Of a stretch of DNA of 64,000 nt, positions 33,414-43,313 are shown piece after piece. Made by a program: the position numbers and the translations under genes. A model generated the notes under the pieces. It ran no database searches. It worked only from the letters and a program-made list of their open reading frames with translations, and had not been told where the DNA came from. Origin of the DNA: Parvibaculum sp. (GTDB taxonomy: Bacteria; Pseudomonadota; Alphaproteobacteria; Parvibaculales; Parvibaculaceae). Positions within the stretch are counted from its first letter, which is position 1. The number at the start of each line of letters is the position of its first letter. The DNA lies in NCBI GenBank assembly GCA_002695905.1, contig NZQM01000105.1:1-64000 (forward strand), in the 5' to 3' direction.

Positions 33414-36400
33414 TCAGATATCCTGGACGTCCACCACCCCAGGAACCGCCTGAATGGCAGCCCTGACCGGAGGGGTGATATGAAACCGCTCCTTCAGCTC
33501 CACCTCCACTTCGCGCCCCTGACCGGCCAGCAAAACAAGGGAAACGACGCCCCTGCCCTGGTCGGGCAGGCGAGATTTGATGGAAGAGAGTGGCTCGGGC
33601 GTGTCCAGGAAGATTTTGAGGCCATCTGCGGCGGTAGCTGCCACCTCGTTCACCGGTCGGACAGTCTGGGCACGTAGGCGCACGTCATCCCCGTCCCTGT
33701 CAATTTCCACGCCAATCACCACCGACCGGCCAGGCTCCAAAAGATCCCTGAAGGAATTCAGCGCTTCTGAGAAGACCACCACCTCAAACCGGCCCGTTGG
33801 GTCAGACAGGGTCACAAAAGCGAAGGGATTTCCCTGTTTTGAGCGCCTGTCCTGGCGAGCCGCCACGGTGCCCGCAACGCGCTCTGCGCTTGATGTCTTG
33901 TGCAGCAGCTCCGCATATGTCACGACGCCGGTTTGCTTCATGGCCTTGGCATAATCGTCCAGCGGATGGCCCGAGATGTAGAAGCCGACCGCATTAAACT
34001 CTTCATTCAGCCGGTCCAGGGGCAACCACGGCTCAACCTGCGGCAGAACCGGGTTGTCCATATCGTTTTCCATGGCATCGCCAAAGAGGCTGACCTGCTG
34101 ACTATCCCTCTCATTTGCTGCCTGATTGGCGAGGCTCATAATGAGGTCCACAGAGGCGAGCAATTGGGCCCGATTGGGGTTGAGGCAATCAAGGGCTCCA
34201 GCGCGCACCAGGTTTTCCAGCTGACGCTTATTAATGCCCTTCGGATTGAGCCTGCGGGCGAAATCAAACAGGTCTTTGAAGGGCCCGTTTTCCGCCCGCT
34301 CTTCTGCCAGTTGCTCCATCGCCTGTCGGCCGACATTCTTGATAGCACCCAATGCATAGAGGATCTGGCCATCCTTCACATCGAAGACGGCTTGCGAGTC
34401 CTGCACGCTGGGAGGACAAACCTTTATCTTAAGTTGATCTGCTTCCTGCTTGAAAACATGAAGCTTTTCCGTGTTGTTCAAATCCAGACTCATGGAGGCT
34501 GCCAGGAACTCAACCGGGTAGTTCGCCTTTAAATAGGCCGTCTGATAAGCGACCAGGGCATAGCAGGCGGAGTGGGATTTGTTGAAGCCGTAGCCTGCGA
34601 ACTTGTCGACAATGTCGAACACATAGTTTGCCTGTTTCTCCGATACACCCTTCGCAGACGCCCCCTCCACGAAACGCGCGCGCTGAGCATCCATCTCGGA
34701 TTTGATCTTCTTACCCATAGCGCGGCGCAGCAGGTCAGCATCGCCTAGTGAATAGCCCGCAAACACCTGGGCCACCTGCATCACCTGTTCCTGATAGATG
34801 ATGACGCCATAGGTGTCAGCTACCACAGGCTCAATGGTCTCGTGGAGGAACTCGGGTTTATCTCGCCCGTGCTTGCAGGCCAGGTATTTGGGGATGTTCT
34901 CCATTGGACCGGGCCGATAAAGCGCCACAAGGGCGATAATGTCCTCAATCGTCGTGGGTATGGCCTGTCGGATCAGGTCCCGCATGCCGCCACTTTCCAG
35001 CTGAAAAACCCCAACCGTCTCGCCGCGCTGGAGCATCTGGTAGGACTTCTCATCATCCAGCGGCAGGTTGGAGAGATCGATCTTGATGCCGCGCCGCTCG
35101 ATGAGTTCGACCGCCCTTTGAAGGACCGTCAGGGTTTTCAGGCCCAGAAAGTCAAACTTCACAAGACCTGCCGGCTCCACCCACTTCATATTGAACTGGG
35201 TGACGGGCATGTCTGACCGCGGATCACGGTAGAGCGGCACCAGTTGATCCAGCGGACGGTCCCCAATAACCACACCGGCGGCGTGGGTCGAGGCATGCCG
35301 ATAGAGACCCTCAAGACGCAGGCCCATTTCAAGGAGCTTGGCGACAGCTTCCTCGCTGTCGCGCTCTTCTCGCAGGCGGGGCTCGCTCTCAATAGCCTCG
35401 GCCAGTGTCACCGGGTTTGCTGGGTTGTTGGGGATCATCTTGCAGAGACGGTCAACCTGGCCGAACGGCATCTGCAGCACGCGACCCACATCCCGCAGAA
35501 CGGCCCTCGCCTGCAGTTTCCCGAAAGTAATGATCTGAGCCACCTGGTCGTGGCCATAGCGATCCTGCACATAGCGGATCACCTCATCGCGACGGTCCTG
35601 ACAAAAGTCGATGTCAAAGTCCGGCATCGACACGCGTTCAGGGTTCAAAAACCGCTCAAACAGGAGGTTAAACCGCAGGGGGTCCAGATCTGTGATGGTG
35701 AGCACCCAGGCGACCACCGACCCAGCACCGGAGCCACGGCCCGGGCCCACCGGAATGCCGTGGTCTTTGGCCCATTTGATGAAGTCCGCCACGATCAGGA
35801 AGTAGCCCGGAAAATCCATATTGATGATGACGTCGAGCTCAAAATCCAAGCGGTTCCGGTATTCCTGCTCATCGGCAACAGTCTCTGTGGTTGCCAGCCT
35901 CTGGGTCAGTCCTTCGTAGGCCTGTCGTCGGAGCTCATCTGCCTCACTCACCTCGCCATCGCCGGAACCAAAGCTTGGAAGGATCGGGTCCCGCGTTTGG
36001 GGCCGATAAGAACATCTTCGGGCGATTTCGATCGTATTTTCAACGGCTTCTGGCAGGTCGTTAAACAACTCCACCATCTCGCTCTGACTCTTGAAATAAT
36101 GCTCCGGGGTCAGACGCCGCCGTTCAGTCTCAATGACATAGGCACCGGCTGAGATACATATCAGCGCATCATGGGCCTCAAACTCGTCCTTCTTCGTGAA
36201 GAAGCACTCATTGGTGGCGACCAAAGGTAGGTCCATTTCATAGGCAAAGTCGATCAGTGGGCCTTCTGCCTGCCCCTCTTCTGTCATCCCATGGCGCTGC
36301 AGCTCAACATAGAGCCGGTCGGGGAACATCGCCTGAAAGCGTCCTAGAACCTCTTTCGCCCTGTCCTGTTGGCCTTCCACCAATAGGCGATTGATGGGGC

Positions 36401-36935
36401 CGGCAGGCCCGCCCGTCAGGCAAATAAGCCCCTCGCTCAGAGTGCCAAGCTCGTCGAAGGAGATATGGGGGTCGTCGGTGCCTTCGGTCTCCAAATAAGC
36501 TTTGGAGGTCAGCCGCATCAGGTTGGCATATCCCTGCTCATTTTGAACAAGAAGAGCAATGGACCCGTCCGGGTCTTTCCGCTCATTGCGGCCAAGTCCC
36601 GGGGCGTCATCGTCGAGCCCAAGGTCGAGCGCCAAGGTGCACCCCGTTATGGGCTGAATACCAGCTTTTGAGAGCGTTTCAGATGCCTCAAGCGCGCCGA
36701 ACAGATTGCCGGTATCGGTGGTGCCCACCGCAGGCATGCCGCCATCACGAACAAGCCCTGGCAGCTCTTTCAGGCGGATCGCGCCCTCAAGAAGCGAATA
36801 GGCAGAGTGTAACCGCAGATGAATAAAAGCGAGGTCTGCTGGCGTTTGCTTTGAGGGTCTTTTGGACAGGTTCTTTGACAATGGGGGCTCTCTATTAAGT
36901 CGGTTGAAAGGAGGTGCGGAAACACACTCTCTCAA
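33414..36935 (-). CDS. dnaE: DNA polymerase III subunit alpha
   Basis: PHP domain 'FIHLRLHSAYSLLEGA', 'PGRGSGAGSVVAWVLTITDLDPL', 'MPDFDIDFCQDRR', 'FNKSHSACYALVAYQTAYLKANYP'; start (TTG 36935) uncertain. Confidence 0.96.
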   Translation of the reverse strand: MRECVSAPPFNRLNREPPLSKNLSKRPSKQTPADLAFIHLRLHSAYSLLEGAIRLKELPGLVRDGGMPAVGTTDTGNLFGALEASETLSKAGIQPITGCTLALDLGLDDDAPGLGRNERKDPDGSIALLVQNEQGYANLMRLTSKAYLETEGTDDPHISFDELGTLSEGLICLTGGPAGPINRLLVEGQQDRAKEVLGRFQAMFPDRLYVELQRHGMTEEGQAEGPLIDFAYEMDLPLVATNECFFTKKDEFEAHDALICISAGAYVIETERRRLTPEHYFKSQSEMVELFNDLPEAVENTIEIARRCSYRPQTRDPILPSFGSGDGEVSEADELRRQAYEGLTQRLATTETVADEQEYRNRLDFELDVIINMDFPGYFLIVADFIKWAKDHGIPVGPGRGSGAGSVVAWVLTITDLDPLRFNLLFERFLNPERVSMPDFDIDFCQDRRDEVIRYVQDRYGHDQVAQIITFGKLQARAVLRDVGRVLQMPFGQVDRLCKMIPNNPANPVTLAEAIESEPRLREERDSEEAVAKLLEMGLRLEGLYRHASTHAAGVVIGDRPLDQLVPLYRDPRSDMPVTQFNMKWVEPAGLVKFDFLGLKTLTVLQRAVELIERRGIKIDLSNLPLDDEKSYQMLQRGETVGVFQLESGGMRDLIRQAIPTTIEDIIALVALYRPGPMENIPKYLACKHGRDKPEFLHETIEPVVADTYGVIIYQEQVMQVAQVFAGYSLGDADLLRRAMGKKIKSEMDAQRARFVEGASAKGVSEKQANYVFDIVDKFAGYGFNKSHSACYALVAYQTAYLKANYPVEFLAASMSLDLNNTEKLHVFKQEADQLKIKVCPPSVQDSQAVFDVKDGQILYALGAIKNVGRQAMEQLAEERAENGPFKDLFDFARRLNPKGINKRQLENLVRAGALDCLNPNRAQLLASVDLIMSLANQAANERDSQQVSLFGDAMENDMDNPVLPQVEPWLPLDRLNEEFNAVGFYISGHPLDDYAKAMKQTGVVTYAELLHKTSSAERVAGTVAARQDRRSKQGNPFAFVTLSDPTGRFEVVVFSEALNSFRDLLEPGRSVVIGVEIDRDGDDVRLRAQTVRPVNEVAATAADGLKIFLDTPEPLSSIKSRLPDQGRGVVSLVLLAGQGREVEVELKERFHITPPVRAAIQAVPGVVDVQDI

Positions 36936-37013
36936 TCCTTCAGATGCCCATTGTCGGACGCGGCCCCCGCCGTGTCACCCGTCCCTGATGCGGAAAGTTG
37001 TGGAAAAGAGGAA

Positions 37014-37157
37014 TTATCCTGCGACAGCGGCCTTAGCGATCTCGCTCCAGAGGAGGACGGTCCACCCCATCGCCGCAACACTTGCCAATGCCGCTATGTC
37101 CTGAAACCAGCGTGAGACGCCACCCTGTTTTTCAACCTTTTTGATCAGCTTGCTCAT
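37014..37157 (-). CDS. 47-aa hydrophobic small protein, putative SOS-regulated membrane protein
   Basis: ATG...TAA ORF absent from the supplied track: MSKLIKKVEKQGGVSRWFQDIAALASVAAMGWTVLLWSEIAKAAVAG. SD AGGAGG (37167-37172) 9 nt upstream of ATG; LexA box immediately upstream. Confidence 0.7.
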   Translation of the reverse strand: MSKLIKKVEKQGGVSRWFQDIAALASVAAMGWTVLLWSEIAKAAVAG

Positions 37158-37186
37158 GATCTAGATCCTCCTGTTGAGAATTAATT

Positions 37187-37213
37187 GTTCATGTTTTGTT
37201 CTATTCTGTCAAG
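37187..37213 (-). promoter_or_regulatory. LexA (SOS) box GAAC-N7-GAAC with CTTGAC -35 element
   Basis: Minus strand CTTGAC-agaata-GAACAAAACATGAAC; SOS box 37187-37201, -35 37208-37213; parallels the lexA promoter at 12002-12031. Confidence 0.8.
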
Positions 37214-37323
37214 CCTAAACAAACTGACCCAAAACCGCGCTTCTCCTGCACGACAGGACGACAGACGGGCCGCGACGCTCTGTCCCTGGACTGATCTCCC
37301 AGGGTGGCTTATTGTCACCATTC

Positions 37324-37341
37324 CCATACGGTTCCGTATGG
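37324..37341. promoter_or_regulatory. perfect 18-bp palindromic operator-like site
   Basis: CCATACGG-TT-CCGTATGG, 31 bp upstream of the 37372 CDS, downstream of a TTGTCA -35-like element (37312-37317). Confidence 0.6.
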
Positions 37342-37371
37342 TAACTCATCCCGTAGACCCGGAAGGTCTGA

Positions 37372-37926
37372 ATGTCCCGATCAAATGTCCTGCCTGCTGA
37401 GAGTCAGTTACACACTTATGCGCGCGCCCAAGATTTTATGGACTGCTTCAGCGTCACCTTCAACAATGAGTGGGCGAGGACCAGGGCAACCATGCCTGAG
37501 ATCGCCGCGCTGGCCACGACCATCGAAGTCCCTGGCGCTCAATCACTCATGCAGTTGCGTGACCTCATCGTGAAGCCCATGGGCCTCAAAACGGCGGACA
37601 ACTTCGATGACGGAGCTGATGTCATCCCAGAGCCGAAGCCGCAGGTCGGGGACAGAATTGGCTTTTTCAAGATCTATAGCATCGGCGAGAATGAAATCAT
37701 TCTCGGCGAAGACGACACGCACCAGGATTTTCGGGTTTCGATCTTCCGCGCGACTGAGGTGCCATCCAGGCTCTATCTAGCCACCTGTTGCCAGCGCCAC
37801 AATGTGTTTGGGTATCTCTATCTGGCTGCCATTCTGCCGTTCCACAAAATGATCGTAAAACGCATGCTGGACGGGGTCGCCAGAAAGCTCTCCGCGGCCG
37901 GAGACGATCCGGTCACAGTTGCCTGA
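37372..37926 (+). CDS. DUF2867-family protein
   Basis: 184 aa; 'VGDRIGFFKIYSIGENEIILGEDDTHQDFRVSI', 'LPFHKMIVKRMLDGVARK'. Confidence 0.75.
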   Translation: MSRSNVLPAESQLHTYARAQDFMDCFSVTFNNEWARTRATMPEIAALATTIEVPGAQSLMQLRDLIVKPMGLKTADNFDDGADVIPEPKPQVGDRIGFFKIYSIGENEIILGEDDTHQDFRVSIFRATEVPSRLYLATCCQRHNVFGYLYLAAILPFHKMIVKRMLDGVARKLSAAGDDPVTVA

Positions 37927-37949
37927 GCGGCCACTAAGATCGGAGATTT

Positions 37950-38663
37950 TTAGAGGGAGGCGTACTGCTCGGCCAGAGCGGCACCCTCAAGCAGCTTCCC
38001 ATCATGCAGGAGGACAATACGGTCCATTTTTGCAGCGAGGTCAAGATTGTGGGTTGCGATCAGAGCGGCAGCTCCCTCGCCCCGCGTCACTTCGACAAGC
38101 TCGCCAAAGACGGCCTTAGAGGTTTTTGGGTCCAGATTGCCGGTGGGCTCATCAGCAAGCAGAAGTCTTGGTGTGTTCGCCAACGCGCGGGCTATGGCCA
38201 CTCGCTGTTGTTCGCCCCCTGAGAGCTCTGCTGGACGGTGGTTCAGACGATCCCCCAGCCCGAAGCTTGAAAGCAGCCTTGCAGCTTCCTCCTCAGCATT
38301 TTTTTTTGCCATTCCCGCGATCATTTGCGGCAAGACCACATTCTCAAGCGCTGTAAACTCAGCGAGCAGATTGTGGGCCTGATAGACAAAGCCAATTTCT
38401 TCCCGGCGGATTGCGGTCCGGCCCGCGTCGTCCAACGCACTGCCATCAACGCCGTTGATTACGACGTGGCCGCTATTCGGCCCTTCAAGAAAACCCGCGA
38501 TATGGAGCAGAGAGGATTTCCCGGCACCCGAGGGACCGACAAGCGCCACGATCTCACCAGGCATCACGGTGAGCGAGAGTTCATCGAAAATATGAAGCTC
38601 TGTCTCTCCCTGCTGATAGGTCCGCGTCACCTCATCCAAAATGAGGGCAGGTTCACTACTCAT
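37950..38663 (-). CDS. lolD: lipoprotein-releasing ABC transporter ATP-binding protein
   Basis: Walker A GPSGAGKSSLLHIAG, signature LSGGEQQRVAIARALA, Walker B LLLADEPTGNLD; start MSSEPAL. Confidence 0.95.
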   Translation of the reverse strand: MSSEPALILDEVTRTYQQGETELHIFDELSLTVMPGEIVALVGPSGAGKSSLLHIAGFLEGPNSGHVVINGVDGSALDDAGRTAIRREEIGFVYQAHNLLAEFTALENVVLPQMIAGMAKKNAEEEAARLLSSFGLGDRLNHRPAELSGGEQQRVAIARALANTPRLLLADEPTGNLDPKTSKAVFGELVEVTRGEGAAALIATHNLDLAAKMDRIVLLHDGKLLEGAALAEQYASL

Positions 38664-39960
38664 AGCGAAGTGCCTCCACTGGATCGAGAGATGCCGCGCG
38701 CCAGGCGGGATAAAGCGTGGCCCCGAAAGAGAGAACCAGTGCCATGATGACAACAGAGGCGACCTCAGATGGGTCCATTTCAGCAGGCATGCGCGAGAGG
38801 AAATAAACCTCAGGTGAGAAGAGCTCAGTGCCCACAAGGGCCGACAGACCCTGGCGCAGGGTTTCAATATTGGCGCAGAAAGCGGTGCCGAGCGCGAAAC
38901 CTGCAAGCGTTCCCAACACGCCAATGCTCGCGCCCGCAATAAAGAATATCCGCATCACAGCCCCACGGGATGCCCCCATGGTGCGCAGCACGGCGATGTC
39001 ACGCCCCTTATCCTTCACCAACATGATGAGACCCGAGACGATGTTCAGCGCTGCCACAAGCAGGATCAAGGTGAGGATGAGGAACATGACATTCCGCTCC
39101 ACCTGGAGTGCGCTAAAGAAACTCTGGTTGGTTTGCTGCCAGGTCCAGACCCGCAGCAGAGGTCCGGCTGCTTGCGCCACAGGTACGACGAACTCGTTTA
39201 CCTGATCCGGCTCCTCCACCATGACCTCGAGTGCCGTGACACCATTGCCTGTGCGGAAATATTGCTGGGCTTCTTCGAGCCCCATAAACATGACCGAGCT
39301 GTCATATTCCGACATGCCAATCTCGAACACTGCCTGAACGCTATAGGTGCGCACCCGAGGAGCTGTCCCAAAAGGCGTTACCGCTCCCCTGGGAGACAGC
39401 AATGTCACCTGGTCGCCAATGTTCACTCTGAGGGCCGCAGCCAACCGGCTGCCGAGCGCGACACCACCGCTCGTATCAAAATCAGCCAAGGTGCCTGCGA
39501 TCAGGTTTTGAGACACGGACCCGAGACCAGCAATGTCTGACGCGCGCATGCCGCGTACAAAAGCCCCGGCAGCATTGCTGCTGCTGGACGCCATCACCTG
39601 GCCTTCAACCAGGGGCGCTACCCGCACAACGCCATCAACCTTTCGCATTGCTTCGGCGACCGCATCAAAATCGCTCACATTCGTGCCAAGTGCCCGCACC
39701 ATGATGTGACCGTTAAGGCCGAGTATCTTGTCGAGGAGCTCAGTCCGGAACCCGTTCATGACCGCCATGACGATGATGAGGGTTGCTACCCCCAGCATGA
39801 TCCCAGCGAATGAGAAGCCGGCGATAACAGAGATGAAGCCTTCGCGGCGGCGCGCGCGCAGATATCGCAGCGAGACCATCCATTCAAACCGGGAGAACGG
39901 TCCTGTCACAGATTTTTGTGTGGCCTTGATATCGGTTGAGCCGATCGCCGTATCTGTCAT
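38656..39960 (-). CDS. lolC: lipoprotein-releasing ABC transporter permease (LolC/E)
   Basis: FSRFEWMVSLRYLRARRREGFISVIAGFSFAGIMLGVATLIIVMAVMNGFRTEL. Confidence 0.94.
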   Translation of the reverse strand: MTDTAIGSTDIKATQKSVTGPFSRFEWMVSLRYLRARRREGFISVIAGFSFAGIMLGVATLIIVMAVMNGFRTELLDKILGLNGHIMVRALGTNVSDFDAVAEAMRKVDGVVRVAPLVEGQVMASSSSNAAGAFVRGMRASDIAGLGSVSQNLIAGTLADFDTSGGVALGSRLAAALRVNIGDQVTLLSPRGAVTPFGTAPRVRTYSVQAVFEIGMSEYDSSVMFMGLEEAQQYFRTGNGVTALEVMVEEPDQVNEFVVPVAQAAGPLLRVWTWQQTNQSFFSALQVERNVMFLILTLILLVAALNIVSGLIMLVKDKGRDIAVLRTMGASRGAVMRIFFIAGASIGVLGTLAGFALGTAFCANIETLRQGLSALVGTELFSPEVYFLSRMPAEMDPSEVASVVIMALVLSFGATLYPAWRAASLDPVEALRYE

Positions 39961-40005
39961 ACGTCCTGTCACTCCAACGCCGTTACGGTCAAATCCAGTG
40001 CGGTC

Positions 40006-41328
40006 TTACGCTCCGGTCAATGCCTTCAGTGCAGCTTCCGGCGTCATTTCTTCGCGGTCACCGGTCGCTCTGTTCTTCATTTCAACCACACCGGATTTCA
40101 GCCCACGAGGGCCAACAACAATCTGCCAAGGCAGACCGATCAAATCCATGTTCGAGAACTTTGTCCCGCCGCGCGCATCGGTGTCGTCATAGAGGACATC
40201 TACACCCGCGGCGGTCAATTTCGCGTAAAGCTCCTCGCACACTTGATCGGTCTCGGCATCCCCAGATTTGAGGTTGATAAGACCGGCCTTATAAGGAGCC
40301 ACAGATTCTGGCCAAATTATGCCACTCTCATCATGGCTTGCCTCAATAATGCCGCCCATCAGGCGAGAGACGCCAATGCCGTAGGATCCCATTTGGACAG
40401 GCACGTCTTTGCCATCAGGCCCCGTAACGACGGCATTCAGAGGCTCTGAATATTTCGTCCCGAAGAAGAAGATATGTCCTACTTCGATGCCGCGGGCTGA
40501 CAAACGGTCTGCTTCGGGCACTTCTGCTTCGAATTTCGCCTGATCGTGGATTTCATCTGTCGCTGCATATAGCGCGCGACGTTCATCAACGATGCAGGAC
40601 AGATCGGCGCTGTAATCCACATCCTCGCCGGGGATCTCCATCTCGATCAGATCTTTGTGACAGAACACTTCAGACTCGCCTGTCTCCGCCAGGATAATGA
40701 ATTCATGACTGAGGTCGCCCCCGATGGGCCCAGTGTCAGCAGCCATGGGCACCGCTTTCAGTCCCATCCGGCCGAAGGTGCGCAGGTAGGCCACAAACAT
40801 GCGGTAATAGGCTTCGCGTCCCTTTTCCTCATCCAGGTCGAAGGAGTAGGCGTCTTTCATCAGAAATTCGCGTCCGCGCATGACGCCAAAGCGGGGCCGG
40901 ATCTCGTCGCGGAATTTCCACTGAACGTGATAGAGGTTCATGGGCAGGTCTTTGTAGCTCCGCACCCCATTTGCGAAGAGCTCCGTCACCATCTCTTCAT
41001 TCGTGGGTCCGTAAAGCATTTCCCGATCATGCCGGTCCGTGATCCGCAGCATTTCTTTGCCGTACCCATCATACCGACCGGAGCGCTGCCAGAGTTCTGC
41101 TGATTGCAGCGTTGGCATCAAGAGCTCGACAGCCCCTGCCCGGTCCATTTCTTCGCGCACAATCTTTTCGATGTTTTTCAGGACGCGAATGCCCAACGGC
41201 AACCAGGCATAGATCCCCGCCGCTGTCTGTCGGATCAGACCCGCACGCAGCATGAGCCGATGAGACACGATCTGTGCTTCAGCAGGGTCTTCTTTCAAAG
41301 TAGGGAGTAGGAACTGGGATAGGCGCAT
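40006..41328 (-). CDS. proS: proline--tRNA ligase
   Basis: [59 protein letters not shown]. Confidence 0.97.
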   Translation of the reverse strand: MRLSQFLLPTLKEDPAEAQIVSHRLMLRAGLIRQTAAGIYAWLPLGIRVLKNIEKIVREEMDRAGAVELLMPTLQSAELWQRSGRYDGYGKEMLRITDRHDREMLYGPTNEEMVTELFANGVRSYKDLPMNLYHVQWKFRDEIRPRFGVMRGREFLMKDAYSFDLDEEKGREAYYRMFVAYLRTFGRMGLKAVPMAADTGPIGGDLSHEFIILAETGESEVFCHKDLIEMEIPGEDVDYSADLSCIVDERRALYAATDEIHDQAKFEAEVPEADRLSARGIEVGHIFFFGTKYSEPLNAVVTGPDGKDVPVQMGSYGIGVSRLMGGIIEASHDESGIIWPESVAPYKAGLINLKSGDAETDQVCEELYAKLTAAGVDVLYDDTDARGGTKFSNMDLIGLPWQIVVGPRGLKSGVVEMKNRATGDREEMTPEAALKALTGA

Positions 41329-41456
41329 GGGAACTGACGTCTCTGATAACAGCGGGAACACGAGCACCACCGCTCCGCCAAGAACGCCGCCGCTTCGAAA
41401 TTATGCGTCAGTATTAGGGACTTAGCCGCCTGTTGGCAACGCCCATGACCACAGCC

Positions 41457-43181
41457 CTAGCGGACCGCTGGATCGCCGATCGATGCTTGGCGCCTGTCCT
41501 TGAGAGAGGTGAGAAAGCCCCGCACATCAACGTCTGGCCCTTCCGCAACCCCACGCCCGGAAAACAGCTCATGAGGTCCTGCTTCCAGCTGCGCTGGGGT
41601 GTAGCCCATATCGACGTCATAGGTCCGGTCAATCTGGTTTCGCAAGAAACGCTGCGCCCGATACCATCTGTCCTTCGCCGGACCGTCGGCACAAGAGGCC
41701 AGCTCTGATGGATCTGTTGCGCCCCACCGGCGCTCGATGCACTGGTAAGGGTCAAAGGAGAGATCGTAGACACGCCCGACGACCTCATCGAGGGTCAACC
41801 TAACGGGCACTCCATTCGATCTTGTGTAGGTGGTTACGCAATTAGCACTTTCTTCGTCATAGGCATTGATCAGATCGCCGATCAGGTTGTTCCCCTCATA
41901 GTTCACCGTCGAGGCTCCCTGACGGTTCATCTCGATCAGGGCCTCGATATGATCTCTCTGTTCCTTAAGTGCGGTTTTCAAACGAGCATCACGAGACGGT
42001 GTTGAGTAGAATTCCCAATAGCCGAATGTGCCGTAGATATTCTGCGGCAGTTTCCCCGGGGCATTCACCTTATCAATACCATTCAGGATGGCCGCATCGA
42101 CCGCCTGTTTCCTTGCCCGAACATCGTTGCAGAGCGAGCGCATGGAAGAGCGGATTTCCTGTACCGGCTCCATCACCAGATTGCCCCGCGCCATGACAGC
42201 ACGGACATAATGGTAATAATCAAGCGTCTCACCATTTCTGGTAAAAGAAGCCTGCCGCCATTGATCCAACGCCCGCTTTGATGTGTCTGTGGTGTCAGTG
42301 CCGACATATTGCATCAGAGAATAGTTCTGAATGGCCTGGTTCGGCGTGGCCTCAATGTGTCCACCGACGAGCGTTCCATCAGCAAGACGGGTTGCGCCCA
42401 CCAGACGAATGGGACGCCATTCCTTAAACCCGGTTCCCTGCCGGGGGTGGGTTCGCAGGAAGTTCCGTCCGTAAAAAGAGCGGGACACCGAATTGTCCGG
42501 GTGCGCCGCCAGCGTGAGCACGCGACCATCATCCTCCACTCGCCAGACCAGCACAACATGGCCATTCACATCATAGACAATGGTACCTGGACGGATTGAG
42601 TCTCGGTCGATGGTCGGCGAATACATGTCCGTGAAATAGGTCTGGTCATTTGCGGCTGCATGGTGACGGTAACTGCCCGTTGAGATGGCATTTCTCAGGT
42701 CCACGAAAATTGAGTTGGCGTTTATCCCGTTTTGAGTGGCAGGCACGGACTTGCGAGACACCACCCGGTTGCCACTGCGCGTATAGCGTATGTCACGCGC
42801 CCATCCAGACTGAGGCAGAACGCCATTTTGGTATGCAAAAGGCAGCCCGTTCATCCAGGCGTAATAGGCCCGAAACAGATAAGGGAAATCAGCACAATCA
42901 GCCCGAAAGCGCATTTGCCCATGGCGATGCCGATAGGGGTTCGCCGGGCTCTCCAGACAATCATCGACATTCCAACAGTCCGCTGCACCGATAGCGGCAA
43001 CAAACTCCGAATATCCGCGCTCATCCGTTTCGGTCCAGGTTTCCTGGGTGATCCGCCAAGGCTGAGCAGGAGCCGCAATGGCCGTTGCCAGATTGGCGCA
43101 AACCATGCTGACCGCAATGCCCGTCGCAAATACCACTTTCCTAACGGGTGGGCCAAAAAACTCAATTACCTTGGAGATCAT
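41457..43181 (-). CDS. exported hypothetical protein with possible papain/NlpC-P60-like cysteine peptidase core
   Basis: About 574 aa from MISKVIEF; signal-peptide-like N-terminus (...ATGIAVSMVCANLATAIAAPA); 'RFRADCADFPYLFRAYYAW' and 'GTIVYDVNGHVVLVWRVEDDGRV' suggest Cys/His catalytic positions. Confidence 0.6.
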   Translation of the reverse strand: MISKVIEFFGPPVRKVVFATGIAVSMVCANLATAIAAPAQPWRITQETWTETDERGYSEFVAAIGAADCWNVDDCLESPANPYRHRHGQMRFRADCADFPYLFRAYYAWMNGLPFAYQNGVLPQSGWARDIRYTRSGNRVVSRKSVPATQNGINANSIFVDLRNAISTGSYRHHAAANDQTYFTDMYSPTIDRDSIRPGTIVYDVNGHVVLVWRVEDDGRVLTLAAHPDNSVSRSFYGRNFLRTHPRQGTGFKEWRPIRLVGATRLADGTLVGGHIEATPNQAIQNYSLMQYVGTDTTDTSKRALDQWRQASFTRNGETLDYYHYVRAVMARGNLVMEPVQEIRSSMRSLCNDVRARKQAVDAAILNGIDKVNAPGKLPQNIYGTFGYWEFYSTPSRDARLKTALKEQRDHIEALIEMNRQGASTVNYEGNNLIGDLINAYDEESANCVTTYTRSNGVPVRLTLDEVVGRVYDLSFDPYQCIERRWGATDPSELASCADGPAKDRWYRAQRFLRNQIDRTYDVDMGYTPAQLEAGPHELFSGRGVAEGPDVDVRGFLTSLKDRRQASIGDPAVR

Positions 43182-43313
43182 CTCTATTGCCCCTTTTCCA
43201 TACCCCGACCCATACGCGATTGCAGGGACCAGCCTCCAAAACGGCCGATCAAGAGTCAAGAGAACTCGGGAAAAGGTGAGGAAAATCGAGGAATTGTGAC
43301 CGAGAGACCCCGG

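Noticed and set aside
35244-36152. 302-aa plus-strand ORF inside dnaE
   Set aside because: Shadow ORF antisense to a clearly conserved DnaE region
33414-36935. dnaE considered as SOS mutasome dnaE2
   Set aside because: No imuA/imuB neighbours; full-length 1173-aa replicative-type DnaE in a housekeeping context
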